Made by a program: the position numbers and the translations under genes
The notes under the pieces: model-generated
Seen by the model: only the letters and a program-made list of their open reading frames with translations
Told to the model about the DNA's origin: nothing
Databases searched by the model: none
From: Dietzia sp. B32
Lineage (GTDB): Bacteria; Actinomycetota; Actinomycetes; Mycobacteriales; Mycobacteriaceae
Assembly: GCF_024732245.1 (NCBI RefSeq)
Contig: NZ_CP093845.1
Coordinates: 124,001 to 188,000, forward strand
Direction of reading: 5' to 3'
DNA: 64,000 bases
Part shown: in pieces, positions 28,961 to 36,994 of the stretch
How positions within the stretch are numbered: the first letter of the stretch is position 1
How the letters are laid out: each line of letters opens with the position of its first letter

Positions 28961-29896
28961 ATGGCCGATCAGCGGTTCGTTCCGAGTCTCATGCAGCTGC
29001 GGGTGTTCCTCGCCGTCGCAGAGCGGCTGCACTTCCGCAGCGCCGCGGAGGAGCTCGGCATGAGCCAGCCATCGCTGTCCCAGGCTCTGGCGACCCTGGA
29101 GGACGGGCTCGGTCTCCACCTGGTCGAACGCAGCACCCGTTCGGTCCTCGTCACCGCCGCCGGCCAGCGACTCCTGCCGTATGCCCGCGCCGCCGTGACC
29201 GCGATGGACGCGGTGGCGGACGCGGCCGCAGGGAGCGATGGGCCGTTGTTCGGCACGCTGCGGATCGGGGTCATCCCCACGGTGGCTCCCTACCTGTTGC
29301 CGGGATTGCTCCCCGCGCTCGGTGAGCGGTTCCCCGACCTGCGGCCGAGGGTCGTGGAGGACCAGACCGCGAGGCTCCTGGACGGACTCCGCAGTGGCGT
29401 GATCGATCTGGCGATCATGGCCGTACCCACCGACGCGGTGGGCGTGGCCGCGACACCGCTGTACAGCGAGCCCTTCGCGCTGCTCGTTCCCGCGGATCAC
29501 GAGTTCGCGGGGCGCGACGGCCTGCCGCTGGAGATCCTCGTCGACCAGCCGTTGTTGCTGCTCGACGAAGGACACTGCCTGCGAGAGCAGACTGTCGAGC
29601 TGTGCCGGCGGGTCTCCGCCCCCGTACTGGGCCGTGGGGAGTCCCGCGCGGCTTCGCTGACCACCGCGGTCCGCTGTGTGGCAGGCGGGCTGGGGGTGAC
29701 GATCGTCCCCGAATCCGCCGTGGGGCCCGAGACCAGGGATCCGGGCATCGCGGTGGCGAGGTTCGCCGAGCCCGTCCCGGGTCGGACGATCGGGTTGGCT
29801 CTCCGAACCGCCACGGCGGGTGCGGAGGCCTATGCGGAGTTCGGACGGGTGGTCGCCGAGGTGGCGGCTGACCAGTTCGACGCGTCCCCGGTCTGA
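28961..29896 (+). CDS. oxyR: Peroxide-sensing LysR regulator OxyR
   Basis: 311 aa. The N-terminal winged helix is at about 11-70 (QLRVFLAVAERLHFRSAAEELGMSQPSLSQALATLE). In the sensor domain Cys206 (DEGHCLREQ) and Cys215 (VELCRR) form the OxyR disulfide pair with the usual nine-residue spacing. It should activate the divergent ahpC-ahpD operon when oxidised, as in Streptomyces and mycobacteria with intact oxyR. The start lies about 25 bp after a -10-like TACTAT. The protein is intact, unlike oxyR in M. tuberculosis. Confidence 0.93.
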   Translation: MADQRFVPSLMQLRVFLAVAERLHFRSAAEELGMSQPSLSQALATLEDGLGLHLVERSTRSVLVTAAGQRLLPYARAAVTAMDAVADAAAGSDGPLFGTLRIGVIPTVAPYLLPGLLPALGERFPDLRPRVVEDQTARLLDGLRSGVIDLAIMAVPTDAVGVAATPLYSEPFALLVPADHEFAGRDGLPLEILVDQPLLLLDEGHCLREQTVELCRRVSAPVLGRGESRAASLTTAVRCVAGGLGVTIVPESAVGPETRDPGIAVARFAEPVPGRTIGLALRTATAGAEAYAEFGRVVAEVAADQFDASPV

Positions 29897-29903
29897 CGAA
29901 CGC

Positions 29904-30848
29904 TCACCTCGCGTCTGTGGTCACGCGATCGTCCACATAAGTGGACAGGTTCTCCACCGTGTCGACAGCGGCGAGGAACCTCGCCCTCAGGCCCTGGGTG
30001 CGTTCCATCCACTGCTTCTGGAACGCGACGAACTCGGCCCGACCCTCGCTGGTCTCCACCGGAATCGGCGCCAGGTCCCATGCGGAGAGGTCATAGGGGG
30101 ATGAACGCATATCGACCTCGCGGGCATCGAAGGCGGCGCACAGGGAATCCAGGAGGAGCTCACCCGGCGCCCCGGCCTCCAGGGCCGCGGTGTGCGCGTA
30201 GACGTCCATTCCGGCGTGGAGGCAGGCGGGTTGCTCGAGGCGCAGTTGATCGTCCCGGGTGAGCGGTTCCCGGTTGAGGGGGGCAGCGGCCTCGGTGAAG
30301 AAGCGGAATGCGTCGAAGTGCGTGCACTGCAGCCGGGCCCCACGGACGACCTCGTCGATCCGCTCGGGGGGTAGTCGCAGTGGAACCCGGCTGTGTCGGA
30401 GGTCCTCCCGGACGGGCCGGTAGAGCATCGCCCACTCGTGCAGCCCGAAGCACCCGGTGGCACCCCGACGGGCCGCGGTGGCGGCGACGACGTCTCGTGC
30501 CCGGGTGATCCGGGCCCCGCAGCGTCGCCAGACCGAGGCGGCGTCGACGACGAGCCCGTCCCGGCCGGCCACGCTGTCCCGGCGGTAGTGGCGCCAGTCC
30601 CGTCGTTCATCCAGATGGGCGTTCTCCAGGAGGAACCCGGCACCCGGGTGCCACCGCCGGACGGTGGCGACGCTGGTGCGGTAGTAGGTGAAGAGGAAGT
30701 CGACGACCGGGTGCGCCTCGCCCCTGCGACGACGCTCGAGATGATCGGTCGTGAGGTGATCCACCCGGTCGTGATGACGTTGCTCGCGCAGCCGCCACAG
30801 TTCCTCGGGAACGACCACGGGAGCAGGTCCCCGACGGTCGTGTTTCAC
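29904..30848 (-). CDS. Conserved actinobacterial protein, often labelled 3-methyladenine DNA glycosylase
   Basis: 314 aa. The N-terminus (RLREQRHHDRVDHLTTDHLERRRRGEAHPVVDFLFTYY) and the RRWHPGAGF motif define a conserved actinobacterial family that databases often label 3-methyladenine DNA glycosylase. I see no helix-hairpin-helix or catalytic Asp motif that would confirm a glycosylase. The ATG at 30848 overlaps the stop of the DEAD-box helicase by four bases, so it is probably translated with that gene. Confidence 0.6.
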   Translation of the reverse strand: MKHDRRGPAPVVVPEELWRLREQRHHDRVDHLTTDHLERRRRGEAHPVVDFLFTYYRTSVATVRRWHPGAGFLLENAHLDERRDWRHYRRDSVAGRDGLVVDAASVWRRCGARITRARDVVAATAARRGATGCFGLHEWAMLYRPVREDLRHSRVPLRLPPERIDEVVRGARLQCTHFDAFRFFTEAAAPLNREPLTRDDQLRLEQPACLHAGMDVYAHTAALEAGAPGELLLDSLCAAFDAREVDMRSSPYDLSAWDLAPIPVETSEGRAEFVAFQKQWMERTQGLRARFLAAVDTVENLSTYVDDRVTTDAR

Positions 30849-32101
30849 GAGCGCTTCTTTCGTTTCGGGCGATGGACGCGGGACTGCGCCGGACGGCGGG
30901 GTTGCGACGGTCGGCGCGACCGCTCCGACGGCGCGGGCGCCCGGCGAACCCGGGGCAGGACGATCTCCGGGCCGAACAGTCCGTCGAGGACCTGCTCCGA
31001 GTCGGGCCGGGTGGCGTCGACGATCTCGACGGACATACCGACCGAACGCGCCTGGTCCGCGACCCTGTCCACCTCGGAGGGCCTGAGCACGGCGGCGACG
31101 ACCCCGGCACGGGCGTCACCTCGCCCGGTCCGCCCCGAACGGTGGACGAGATCGTCCATCGAGTGCGGCGGTCCGACGTGGACGACATGCCCGATGCCGT
31201 CGATGTCGAGGCCCCGTCCCGCGAGGTCGGTACTCACCAGCACCCTGACCGCACCGGACGCGAGATCGGCGAACGCGCCGGCCCGGCGGGTGGGGGACGC
31301 GGACCCCGCGACCCCTGCGGCGCTGACACCGATGTCGGCGACGGCCGCCCGCAGGGGCTCCACGGCGTCTCGCCGTGGGACGAAGAACAGGCCCCGGTTG
31401 CACCGGGCGGCCAGGCGCACCGCCAGTCCGTTGGGGTCGGGGCTGGAGAGCACCACGAGTCGACGAGGCGCCCCGGCTCCCGCGGTGTCATCCCGGGTGG
31501 TGGCCGACGACGGGACCGGGGAATGCTCCACGCGGTGGACCCGCAGGTCCGGGCAGCGCCGGGCGAGAAGCGCCTCGATGTCCTCGTCGGCGGTGGCGGT
31601 GGTCGCCACGAGCCCCGCGTCGGGGCAGTCGGAGAGGAGCGAGCCGGTCTGCTCGGCGAAGGACGGACCGAGGAGTTGATCGGCTTCGTCGAGGACCACC
31701 AGGTCGACGTCGTCCAGTGCGAGTGCTGCGGCGCGGACCAGGTCGGCGAGACGCCCGGGGGTGCCGACGGCCACGTCGACCGGGGCGATGAGTGCGCGAC
31801 GGTCCCTGGTGAGGGGCTGGCCCCCGACGAAGGTGGCGACCTTCAGTCCGGCGCCCGCCCCCACCTCGGCGAGGACCTCGGCATTCTGCTCGGCGAGTTC
31901 GCGGGTGGGGGCCACGACCAGGGCTCGGGGACGGCCGGTCCGACTCGGCGATCCGGCGAGGCGGTGGGTGACCGCGACGGCGAACACGAGGGTCTTTCCC
32001 GACCCCGTGGGGGCGACGGCCAGTAGATTCCCACCGCCGACGGCATCCGCGAGCGCGGCGGCCTGGATCGGGGTCGGCGCACCCGGGACCAGGGCCGTCA
32101 C
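30845..32101 (-). CDS. DEAD-box RNA helicase
   Basis: 418 aa. Motifs: Walker A APTGSGKT (about 30-37), PTRELAEQN, GTPGR, DEAD (VLDEADQLLG), TTAT for motif III, and HRSGRTGR. The Lys/Arg-rich C-terminus (RSRRPSQPRRPAQSRVHRPKRKKRS) can bind RNA. The GTG at 32101 gives a protein that begins only just before the PTPIQ half of the Q-motif; in-frame sequence upstream resembles the missing N-terminus but has no ATG, GTG or TTG. It overlaps the next gene by four bases. Confidence 0.85.
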   Translation of the reverse strand: MTALVPGAPTPIQAAALADAVGGGNLLAVAPTGSGKTLVFAVAVTHRLAGSPSRTGRPRALVVAPTRELAEQNAEVLAEVGAGAGLKVATFVGGQPLTRDRRALIAPVDVAVGTPGRLADLVRAAALALDDVDLVVLDEADQLLGPSFAEQTGSLLSDCPDAGLVATTATADEDIEALLARRCPDLRVHRVEHSPVPSSATTRDDTAGAGAPRRLVVLSSPDPNGLAVRLAARCNRGLFFVPRRDAVEPLRAAVADIGVSAAGVAGSASPTRRAGAFADLASGAVRVLVSTDLAGRGLDIDGIGHVVHVGPPHSMDDLVHRSGRTGRGDARAGVVAAVLRPSEVDRVADQARSVGMSVEIVDATRPDSEQVLDGLFGPEIVLPRVRRAPAPSERSRRPSQPRRPAQSRVHRPKRKKRS

Positions 32102-32172
32102 CGCATGGCGGATCGGGACCGCTACTCCCAGTTGCTCGAGTAGGCGGCCCAGCTCGCCGGGCCGCGGGCCGG

Positions 32173-33645
32173 TCAGGCCCGCACCTCGGAACGGTCGCCG
32201 CTCCAGAGCGTGTGGAAACTGCCTTCACGATCGGTCCGCAGGTAGGTGTGCGCGCCGAAGAAGTCGCGCTGACCCTGGATGAGCGCGGCCGGCAGACGCT
32301 CGGTCCGGAGCCCGTCGTAGTAGGCGAGGGCAGCGGAGAAGCCGGGAGCGGGGATCCCGGCGGCGACCGCGGTCGTCACGACCCGGCGCCAGCTGTCGAC
32401 GCAGTCCGCCAGGGCCTCCGCGAAGTACGGGGCGGCGAGGAGCGTGGGCAGATCGCCGTTCTCCGCGTACGCCTCGCGGATGCGGTCGAGGAAGGTGGCG
32501 CGGATGATGCAACCGCCCCGCCAGATGGTGGCGAGATCGCCTCGCGCTACGTCCCAACCGTGCTCCGCGTTGGCAGCGGTGATCTGATCGAAACCCTGGG
32601 CATAAGCGATGACCTTGGAGGCGTAGAGCGCCCTGCGTACGTCCTCGACGAAGTCCGGGCCGGTCTCGGCGGGGGTCGACACGGCGCCGGAGGGCAGTGC
32701 CCGGCCGGCTTCACGCTGGGGCACCGAGCTCGAGAGGGCGCGCGCGAACACGGCCTCGGCGATACCCGTCACCGGCACGCCCAGGTCGAGAGCGGACTTG
32801 ACCGTCCAGCGGCCGGTGCCCTTCTGCCCCGCGCGGTCCACGATGACGTCCACCAGCGGTGCCCCGGTCTCGGCGTCCACCTGCGCGAGGACCTCGGCGG
32901 TGATCTCGATGAGATAGGAGTCGAGCTCACCCGTGTTCCACTCCCGGAACGTCTCGGCCATGGCGGCCGGTTCGATCCCGGCCACGCCGCGCAGCAGGTG
33001 GTAGGCCTCGCCGATGAGCTGCATGTCCGAGTATTCGATTCCGTTGTGCACCATCTTGACGAAGTGGCCCGAGCCGTCCTCGCCGACATGGGTGCAGCAG
33101 GGGAACCCGTCGACCTTGGCCGAGATGTCTTCGAGCATCGGGCCGACGACCTCGTAGCTGGAAGCCGGGCCGCCCGGCATGATGGAGGGGCCCTCCAGGG
33201 CCCCCTCCTCTCCACCGGAGATCCCCGCGCCGATGAACCGGATCCCGCGTGCGGCCATGGCCTTCTCGCGTCTGATGGTGTCGGTGTAGAGGGAGTTGCC
33301 ACCATCGATGATGATGTCGCCCTCGTCGAAGGCGTCGGCGAGGGCGTCGATCACGGCGTCGGTGGGCGCGCCCGCCTGCACCATCACGAGGGCACGCCGG
33401 GGCGATCGGAGCGCGGCTGCGAACTCGGCGATCGACTCGGTCCGGATGAAGTCGCCCTCGGCACCGTGCTCGTCGAGCAGGGCGTCCGTCTTGCCCGCGG
33501 ACCGGTTGTGTACGGCGACCGTGTAACCGCGGCGGGCGAAATTACGGGCGATGTTCGAGCCCATGACGGCGAGACCGGTCACTCCGATATCGGCGGATCC
33601 TGCGGTGTCGGAGGTGGGCGTCGCGCCTTCACGTTCAGTACTCAT
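32173..33645 (-). CDS. gnd: 6-phosphogluconate dehydrogenase (decarboxylating)
   Basis: 490 aa. It has the NADP Rossmann motif GLAVMGSNIARNFARRGYTVAVHNRS (about 26-50), VQAGAPTDAVIDAL, the substrate motif GISGGEEGALEGPSIMPGG and the catalytic KMVHNGIEYSDMQLI. It oxidises 6-phosphogluconate to ribulose 5-phosphate and CO2 in the pentose phosphate pathway. The ATG at 33645 has a weak SD. The DEAD-box helicase follows 71 bp downstream. Confidence 0.95.
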   Translation of the reverse strand: MSTEREGATPTSDTAGSADIGVTGLAVMGSNIARNFARRGYTVAVHNRSAGKTDALLDEHGAEGDFIRTESIAEFAAALRSPRRALVMVQAGAPTDAVIDALADAFDEGDIIIDGGNSLYTDTIRREKAMAARGIRFIGAGISGGEEGALEGPSIMPGGPASSYEVVGPMLEDISAKVDGFPCCTHVGEDGSGHFVKMVHNGIEYSDMQLIGEAYHLLRGVAGIEPAAMAETFREWNTGELDSYLIEITAEVLAQVDAETGAPLVDVIVDRAGQKGTGRWTVKSALDLGVPVTGIAEAVFARALSSSVPQREAGRALPSGAVSTPAETGPDFVEDVRRALYASKVIAYAQGFDQITAANAEHGWDVARGDLATIWRGGCIIRATFLDRIREAYAENGDLPTLLAAPYFAEALADCVDSWRRVVTTAVAAGIPAPGFSAALAYYDGLRTERLPAALIQGQRDFFGAHTYLRTDREGSFHTLWSGDRSEVRA

Positions 33646-33945
33646 GGGGTTCAGCGTAGTCGACGGCCCCGGGCTGGTTGGACCTGCGGTGATGGGTGTT
33701 TCCGCGCCGGGGAGGGCTGAACGGCTCCTGTGTTTTTGCTGACAGGTCAGGCGTGCACTGAGTGCACCGATTGGGCGAACCGGCCGAAATTTCTTGGTAA
33801 CGGACAGGCGTGTGTTGTAACACTTAATACCGGCCGGGTGACCTGGTTCACTGCGAGACGGGGGGTCGGATCGCGGTGGTGATCCGCTCCGGGATGGGGA
33901 CGGGCCGGCCGTGCACGGGGAATCGACTAGGGGGAAAGACCAGAC
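33646..33945. promoter_or_regulatory. 300-bp intergenic region with clustered dyads
   Basis: This gap between gnd and the divergent 254-aa gene contains three dyads in about 90 bp: CTGACAGGTCAG (33739-33750), GTGCACTGAGTGCAC (33753-33767) and GTGTTGTAACAC just before CTTAATACCGG. The stretch is less GC-rich than its neighbours and probably holds promoters for both genes. GGGGGAAAG gives a ribosome site for the rightward gene. Confidence 0.5.
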
Positions 33946-34710
33946 ATGACCGGCTCAACGCTGCGCACGCAGATGGTGGGGACACGCACTGTGTTCGACG
34001 ACACGGTCGAGGTGCTCGGCGGCTTCCGCGCCGGCTATCCGAAGTTCTACTCGATCGCCGATCTGGGGACACAGTCGCGTCGACGGTGGGTGCCGCTCGA
34101 GCAGGCCGTCGACAGCGGGCGGGTCGAGCTCATGTTCCGGAACCATTTCGCGGAGTCCGGTGATATCCGGTTCTCGACCTACCTGGTCGCCGAGGCCTTC
34201 ACCCACGGTGTTCTCGGCAGAGCGGTGGCCAGTTTCGTCACCATCGGCCGGGTGTGGGACACCGGTGCCGAGAACATGTCGGTGAGAACCGACATCGAGG
34301 GCGGCCTCGACTGGGCGGGGGTGCGCGACACCACCCTGCGGGTGCTGCCCGAGGACCCCGTCGCGGGTTCGCCGGGAACGATGGTCCTGCCCTGCGAGCA
34401 GGCGTTGGCGCAGTGGCTCGCGTGCCGGTCGCGTTCGACGCTGACGTCGGTGTTCGAGGGGCTGGCCGAGGTGAGCAACTGCAGCGTCGAGACGTTGTGG
34501 TCGATGGCGGGCGAGTGCGTCCTGGGCGCCGCGACGATCGTCCCCACGTTCGCGGACACCAGCCAGGAGACCGGGTACCGGCGGGGACAGATGGTCCTGC
34601 AGGCGCTGCACGACTCGGGACTGGCCGTCCGCCGGCGAAGCCGACTCCCGCGCACCCCCGGCGCCGGTCCGATCCCCGTACGGGACCGGGGTTGGCGGTC
34701 GGTGCGCTGA
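33946..34710 (+). CDS. Conserved hypothetical protein, no recognised domain
   Basis: 254 aa, soluble, no signal peptide or membrane segment. It begins MTGSTLRTQMVGTRTVF and ends in a basic Arg/Pro-rich tail (VRRRSRLPRTPGAGPIPVRDRG). Four cysteines lie between 150 and 190 (LPCEQ, LACRS, SNCSV, GECVL), a weak hint of a metal site. I do not recognise the family. Codon use is normal for this genome and GGGGGAAAG precedes the ATG, so it is a real gene. The upstream dyads suggest it is regulated. Confidence 0.7.
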   Translation: MTGSTLRTQMVGTRTVFDDTVEVLGGFRAGYPKFYSIADLGTQSRRRWVPLEQAVDSGRVELMFRNHFAESGDIRFSTYLVAEAFTHGVLGRAVASFVTIGRVWDTGAENMSVRTDIEGGLDWAGVRDTTLRVLPEDPVAGSPGTMVLPCEQALAQWLACRSRSTLTSVFEGLAEVSNCSVETLWSMAGECVLGAATIVPTFADTSQETGYRRGQMVLQALHDSGLAVRRRSRLPRTPGAGPIPVRDRGWRSVR

Positions 34711-34799
34711 GCGTCCACGGACGTGCCGCGGGCTCTCGTCTCCGCGGGTAACGTTCCGTCCCGGACGCCCGGACACGCCGGGCCGGGGAAAGAGGTCGG

Positions 34800-35216
34800 A
34801 TGTCCGACGCGGCTCGCAGTGAATTCATCGACATGATCCGTGCCCATTCCGGGACCGGGTTCGGGGGCGGTGTCGGAATGGAGTACACCGAGGTGACACC
34901 CGACAAGGTGGTCGTCACGGTGACGGTGGGTCCGCACCTGCACCAGCCCTACGGGATCGTTCACGGTGGCGTGTACTGCGCGATCGCGGAGGAGGTCGCG
35001 AGTGTCGCGGGCGCGGTGTGGCTCGGCGGCGAGGGCAAGGTGGTCGGTGTCAACAACTCGACCGACTTCCTGCGGGCGGTCACGGAGGGCACGCTCACAG
35101 CGACGGGCACTCCCGTCCACCGCGGGCGCTCCCAGCAGCTCTGGCGGGTGGAGATCGAGGACGACCGGGGGCGGACCGCAGCAGTCGGACAGGTCCGGCT
35201 CGCCAACCTGCAGTAG
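34800..35216 (+). CDS. PaaI-type hotdog thioesterase
   Basis: 138 aa. The hotdog core has HQPYGIVHGGVYCAIAEEVASVAGAVW, then NNSTDFLRAVTEGTL and RGRSQQLWRVEIED. The HGG motif with a downstream acidic residue is the 4HBT/PaaI active site, hydrolysing acyl-CoA thioesters of unknown specificity. A paralogue with the same VHGGVY, TDFLR and RGRSQQLW motifs occurs at 58803-59261. AAAGAGG precedes the ATG. A terminator follows. Confidence 0.85.
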   Translation: MSDAARSEFIDMIRAHSGTGFGGGVGMEYTEVTPDKVVVTVTVGPHLHQPYGIVHGGVYCAIAEEVASVAGAVWLGGEGKVVGVNNSTDFLRAVTEGTLTATGTPVHRGRSQQLWRVEIEDDRGRTAAVGQVRLANLQ

Positions 35217-35248
35217 CCGACCGGCAGAAGTCGTCGACCCGGACGACC

Positions 35249-35300
35249 AACGCACCGGGCGGGGATGTGGCGGGTTCTAGCGATCCCCGCCGGGTGCGTT
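35249..35300. terminator. Terminator between thioesterase and ndh
   Basis: ACGCACCGGGCGGGGAT pairs with ATCCCCGCCGGGTGCGT, with a single mismatch, around a 16-17 base loop. It is positioned between two convergent stop codons. Confidence 0.75.
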
Positions 35301-35314
35301 GCCGTGTGGTCCGG

Positions 35315-36766
35315 TCAGTCGGCCGTCGAGGCGGCCCGCGCTGATTCCTGCGGCTCTTCCTGCGGCTCGACCCGGGACTGCTCGGAGGACCGGAGCGCAG
35401 CGGCCTCGTCAGCGGCCACCCGCTCGATGGCCTGGCGCGCGTAGACCCATTGCTTGGTGGAGGTCAGCTGCGACCGCTGGTCGCCACCCATGTGCATCCC
35501 CCAGGAGAACATGGTGGTGATCCGGTTCTTGAAACCGATCAGGTACGCGAGGTGCACGACCAGCCACATGACCCAGGCGATGAAGCCCGAGATCTCGACC
35601 GGGCCCATCTTCACGACCGCGCTGTAGCGCGACACCGTGGCCATGGAGCCCTTGTCGAAGTACTTGAAGGGCTTCCGCTCGGCCGGCGTCCGTCCCTTCT
35701 CCACCTCGGCGACGATCTGCTTGGCCGCGTACTTGCCGCCCTGGATGGCGACCTGAGCGACGCCGGGTAGACCGTCGAGACTCATCATGTCGCCCACGAC
35801 GAAGATCTCGGGGTGGCCGGGCAGGGAGAGATCCTTGTTGACCAGCACGCGTCCGGCCCGGTCGGTCTCCGCATCCGTCTGATCCGCGAGCTGTTTGCCG
35901 AGGGGGCTCGCCTGGACGCCGGCGGACCAGATCTTGCACGAGGCGTCGATCCGGCGGACCGAGCCGTCCGGGTCCTTGACCTCGATGCCCTGGTAGTCGA
36001 CGTTCGTCACCATCGCGTTGAGCTGGATCTCGACGCCCATCTTCTCCAGACGGGCGCGGGCCGCGTTGCCGAGGTTGTTGCCGAAGGGCGGCAGCACCGC
36101 CGGGGCGGCATCGAGGAGGATGACCCGCGCGGAGGCCGGATCGATGCGACGGAAGCTGTCCTTCAGAGTGTGCTGGGCCAGCTCTGCGACCTGCCCCGCC
36201 ATCTCGACGCCGGTGGGTCCGGCACCGACGATGATGAAGGTCAGCAGTCGGCGGCGCTCCTCCTCGTCGTCGATGACCTCGGCCTGTTCGAAGCAGCCGA
36301 GGATGCGGCTGCGCAGCTCGAGCGCGTCGTCGACGGTCTTCATCCCCGGCGCCCACCGCTCGAAGTGGTCGTTGCCGAAGTAGGACTGGTTCGCGCCGGC
36401 GGCGACGATCAGGCTGTCGTACTCCAGATCGAAGTCGATGTGGCCGGCCGAGGCGTGGATCTTCTTCCCCGCCACGTCGATCTTGTCGACGTCGCCGAGG
36501 ACGACGGTGGCGTTCTTCTGGTCGCGGAGGATGAGCCGAGTCGGCGGGGCGATCTCGCCCACGGAGAGGATGCCTGTGGCCACCTGGTACAGGAGCGGCT
36601 GGAACAGGTGGTGGCCGGTCCTGGCCACCAGGGTCACGTCGACGTCCGCCTTGGCGAGTTGCTGGGCGGCGAACAGCCCGCCGAAGCCGGAGCCGATGAT
36701 GGCGACGCGGTGCCGGCGGCCGGCCGGTGCGGTGGCTGTGACCTGGTCGGTTGCGGGCTCGGTCAT
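35315..36766 (-). CDS. ndh: Type II NADH:quinone oxidoreductase
   Basis: 483 aa. The FAD-binding GSGFGGLFAAQQL (about 26-38), the quinone/FAD loop QPLLYQVATGIL and the NADH-binding VGAGPTGVEMAGQ are intact. A C-terminal hydrophobic/amphipathic stretch (ISGFIAWVMWLVVHLAYLIGF) anchors it to the membrane. It passes electrons from NADH to menaquinone without pumping protons. The ATG at 36766 has AGGAG seven bases upstream; a long in-frame extension upstream overlaps the divergent gene and is not coding. Confidence 0.95.
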   Translation of the reverse strand: MTEPATDQVTATAPAGRRHRVAIIGSGFGGLFAAQQLAKADVDVTLVARTGHHLFQPLLYQVATGILSVGEIAPPTRLILRDQKNATVVLGDVDKIDVAGKKIHASAGHIDFDLEYDSLIVAAGANQSYFGNDHFERWAPGMKTVDDALELRSRILGCFEQAEVIDDEEERRRLLTFIIVGAGPTGVEMAGQVAELAQHTLKDSFRRIDPASARVILLDAAPAVLPPFGNNLGNAARARLEKMGVEIQLNAMVTNVDYQGIEVKDPDGSVRRIDASCKIWSAGVQASPLGKQLADQTDAETDRAGRVLVNKDLSLPGHPEIFVVGDMMSLDGLPGVAQVAIQGGKYAAKQIVAEVEKGRTPAERKPFKYFDKGSMATVSRYSAVVKMGPVEISGFIAWVMWLVVHLAYLIGFKNRITTMFSWGMHMGGDQRSQLTSTKQWVYARQAIERVAADEAAALRSSEQSRVEPQEEPQESARAASTAD

Positions 36767-36994
36767 GGCGGCTCCTGATGAGGCTGATCTCGGATGGGGG
36801 GCTCGGTGGCCTCGTCGGTCTGGGGCCCGCGCGGGATGACGCCGGGCACGAGTTCCCAGGATAGTGCTCCGCCTGACCCCGTGCACAGGTAGGCGGTCCA
36901 CACGCGGGTGCGTGGCCCCCCGCCGCGCCTGACCGGGCGGACGCGCGGGCGACGGTACCGTCCACGTGACGTGAGCCCGACAGGGAGGGACAGG

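Noticed and set aside
29904-30848. 3-methyladenine DNA glycosylase as a firm function
   Set aside because: The label is common for this family, but no catalytic or helix-hairpin-helix motif is visible.
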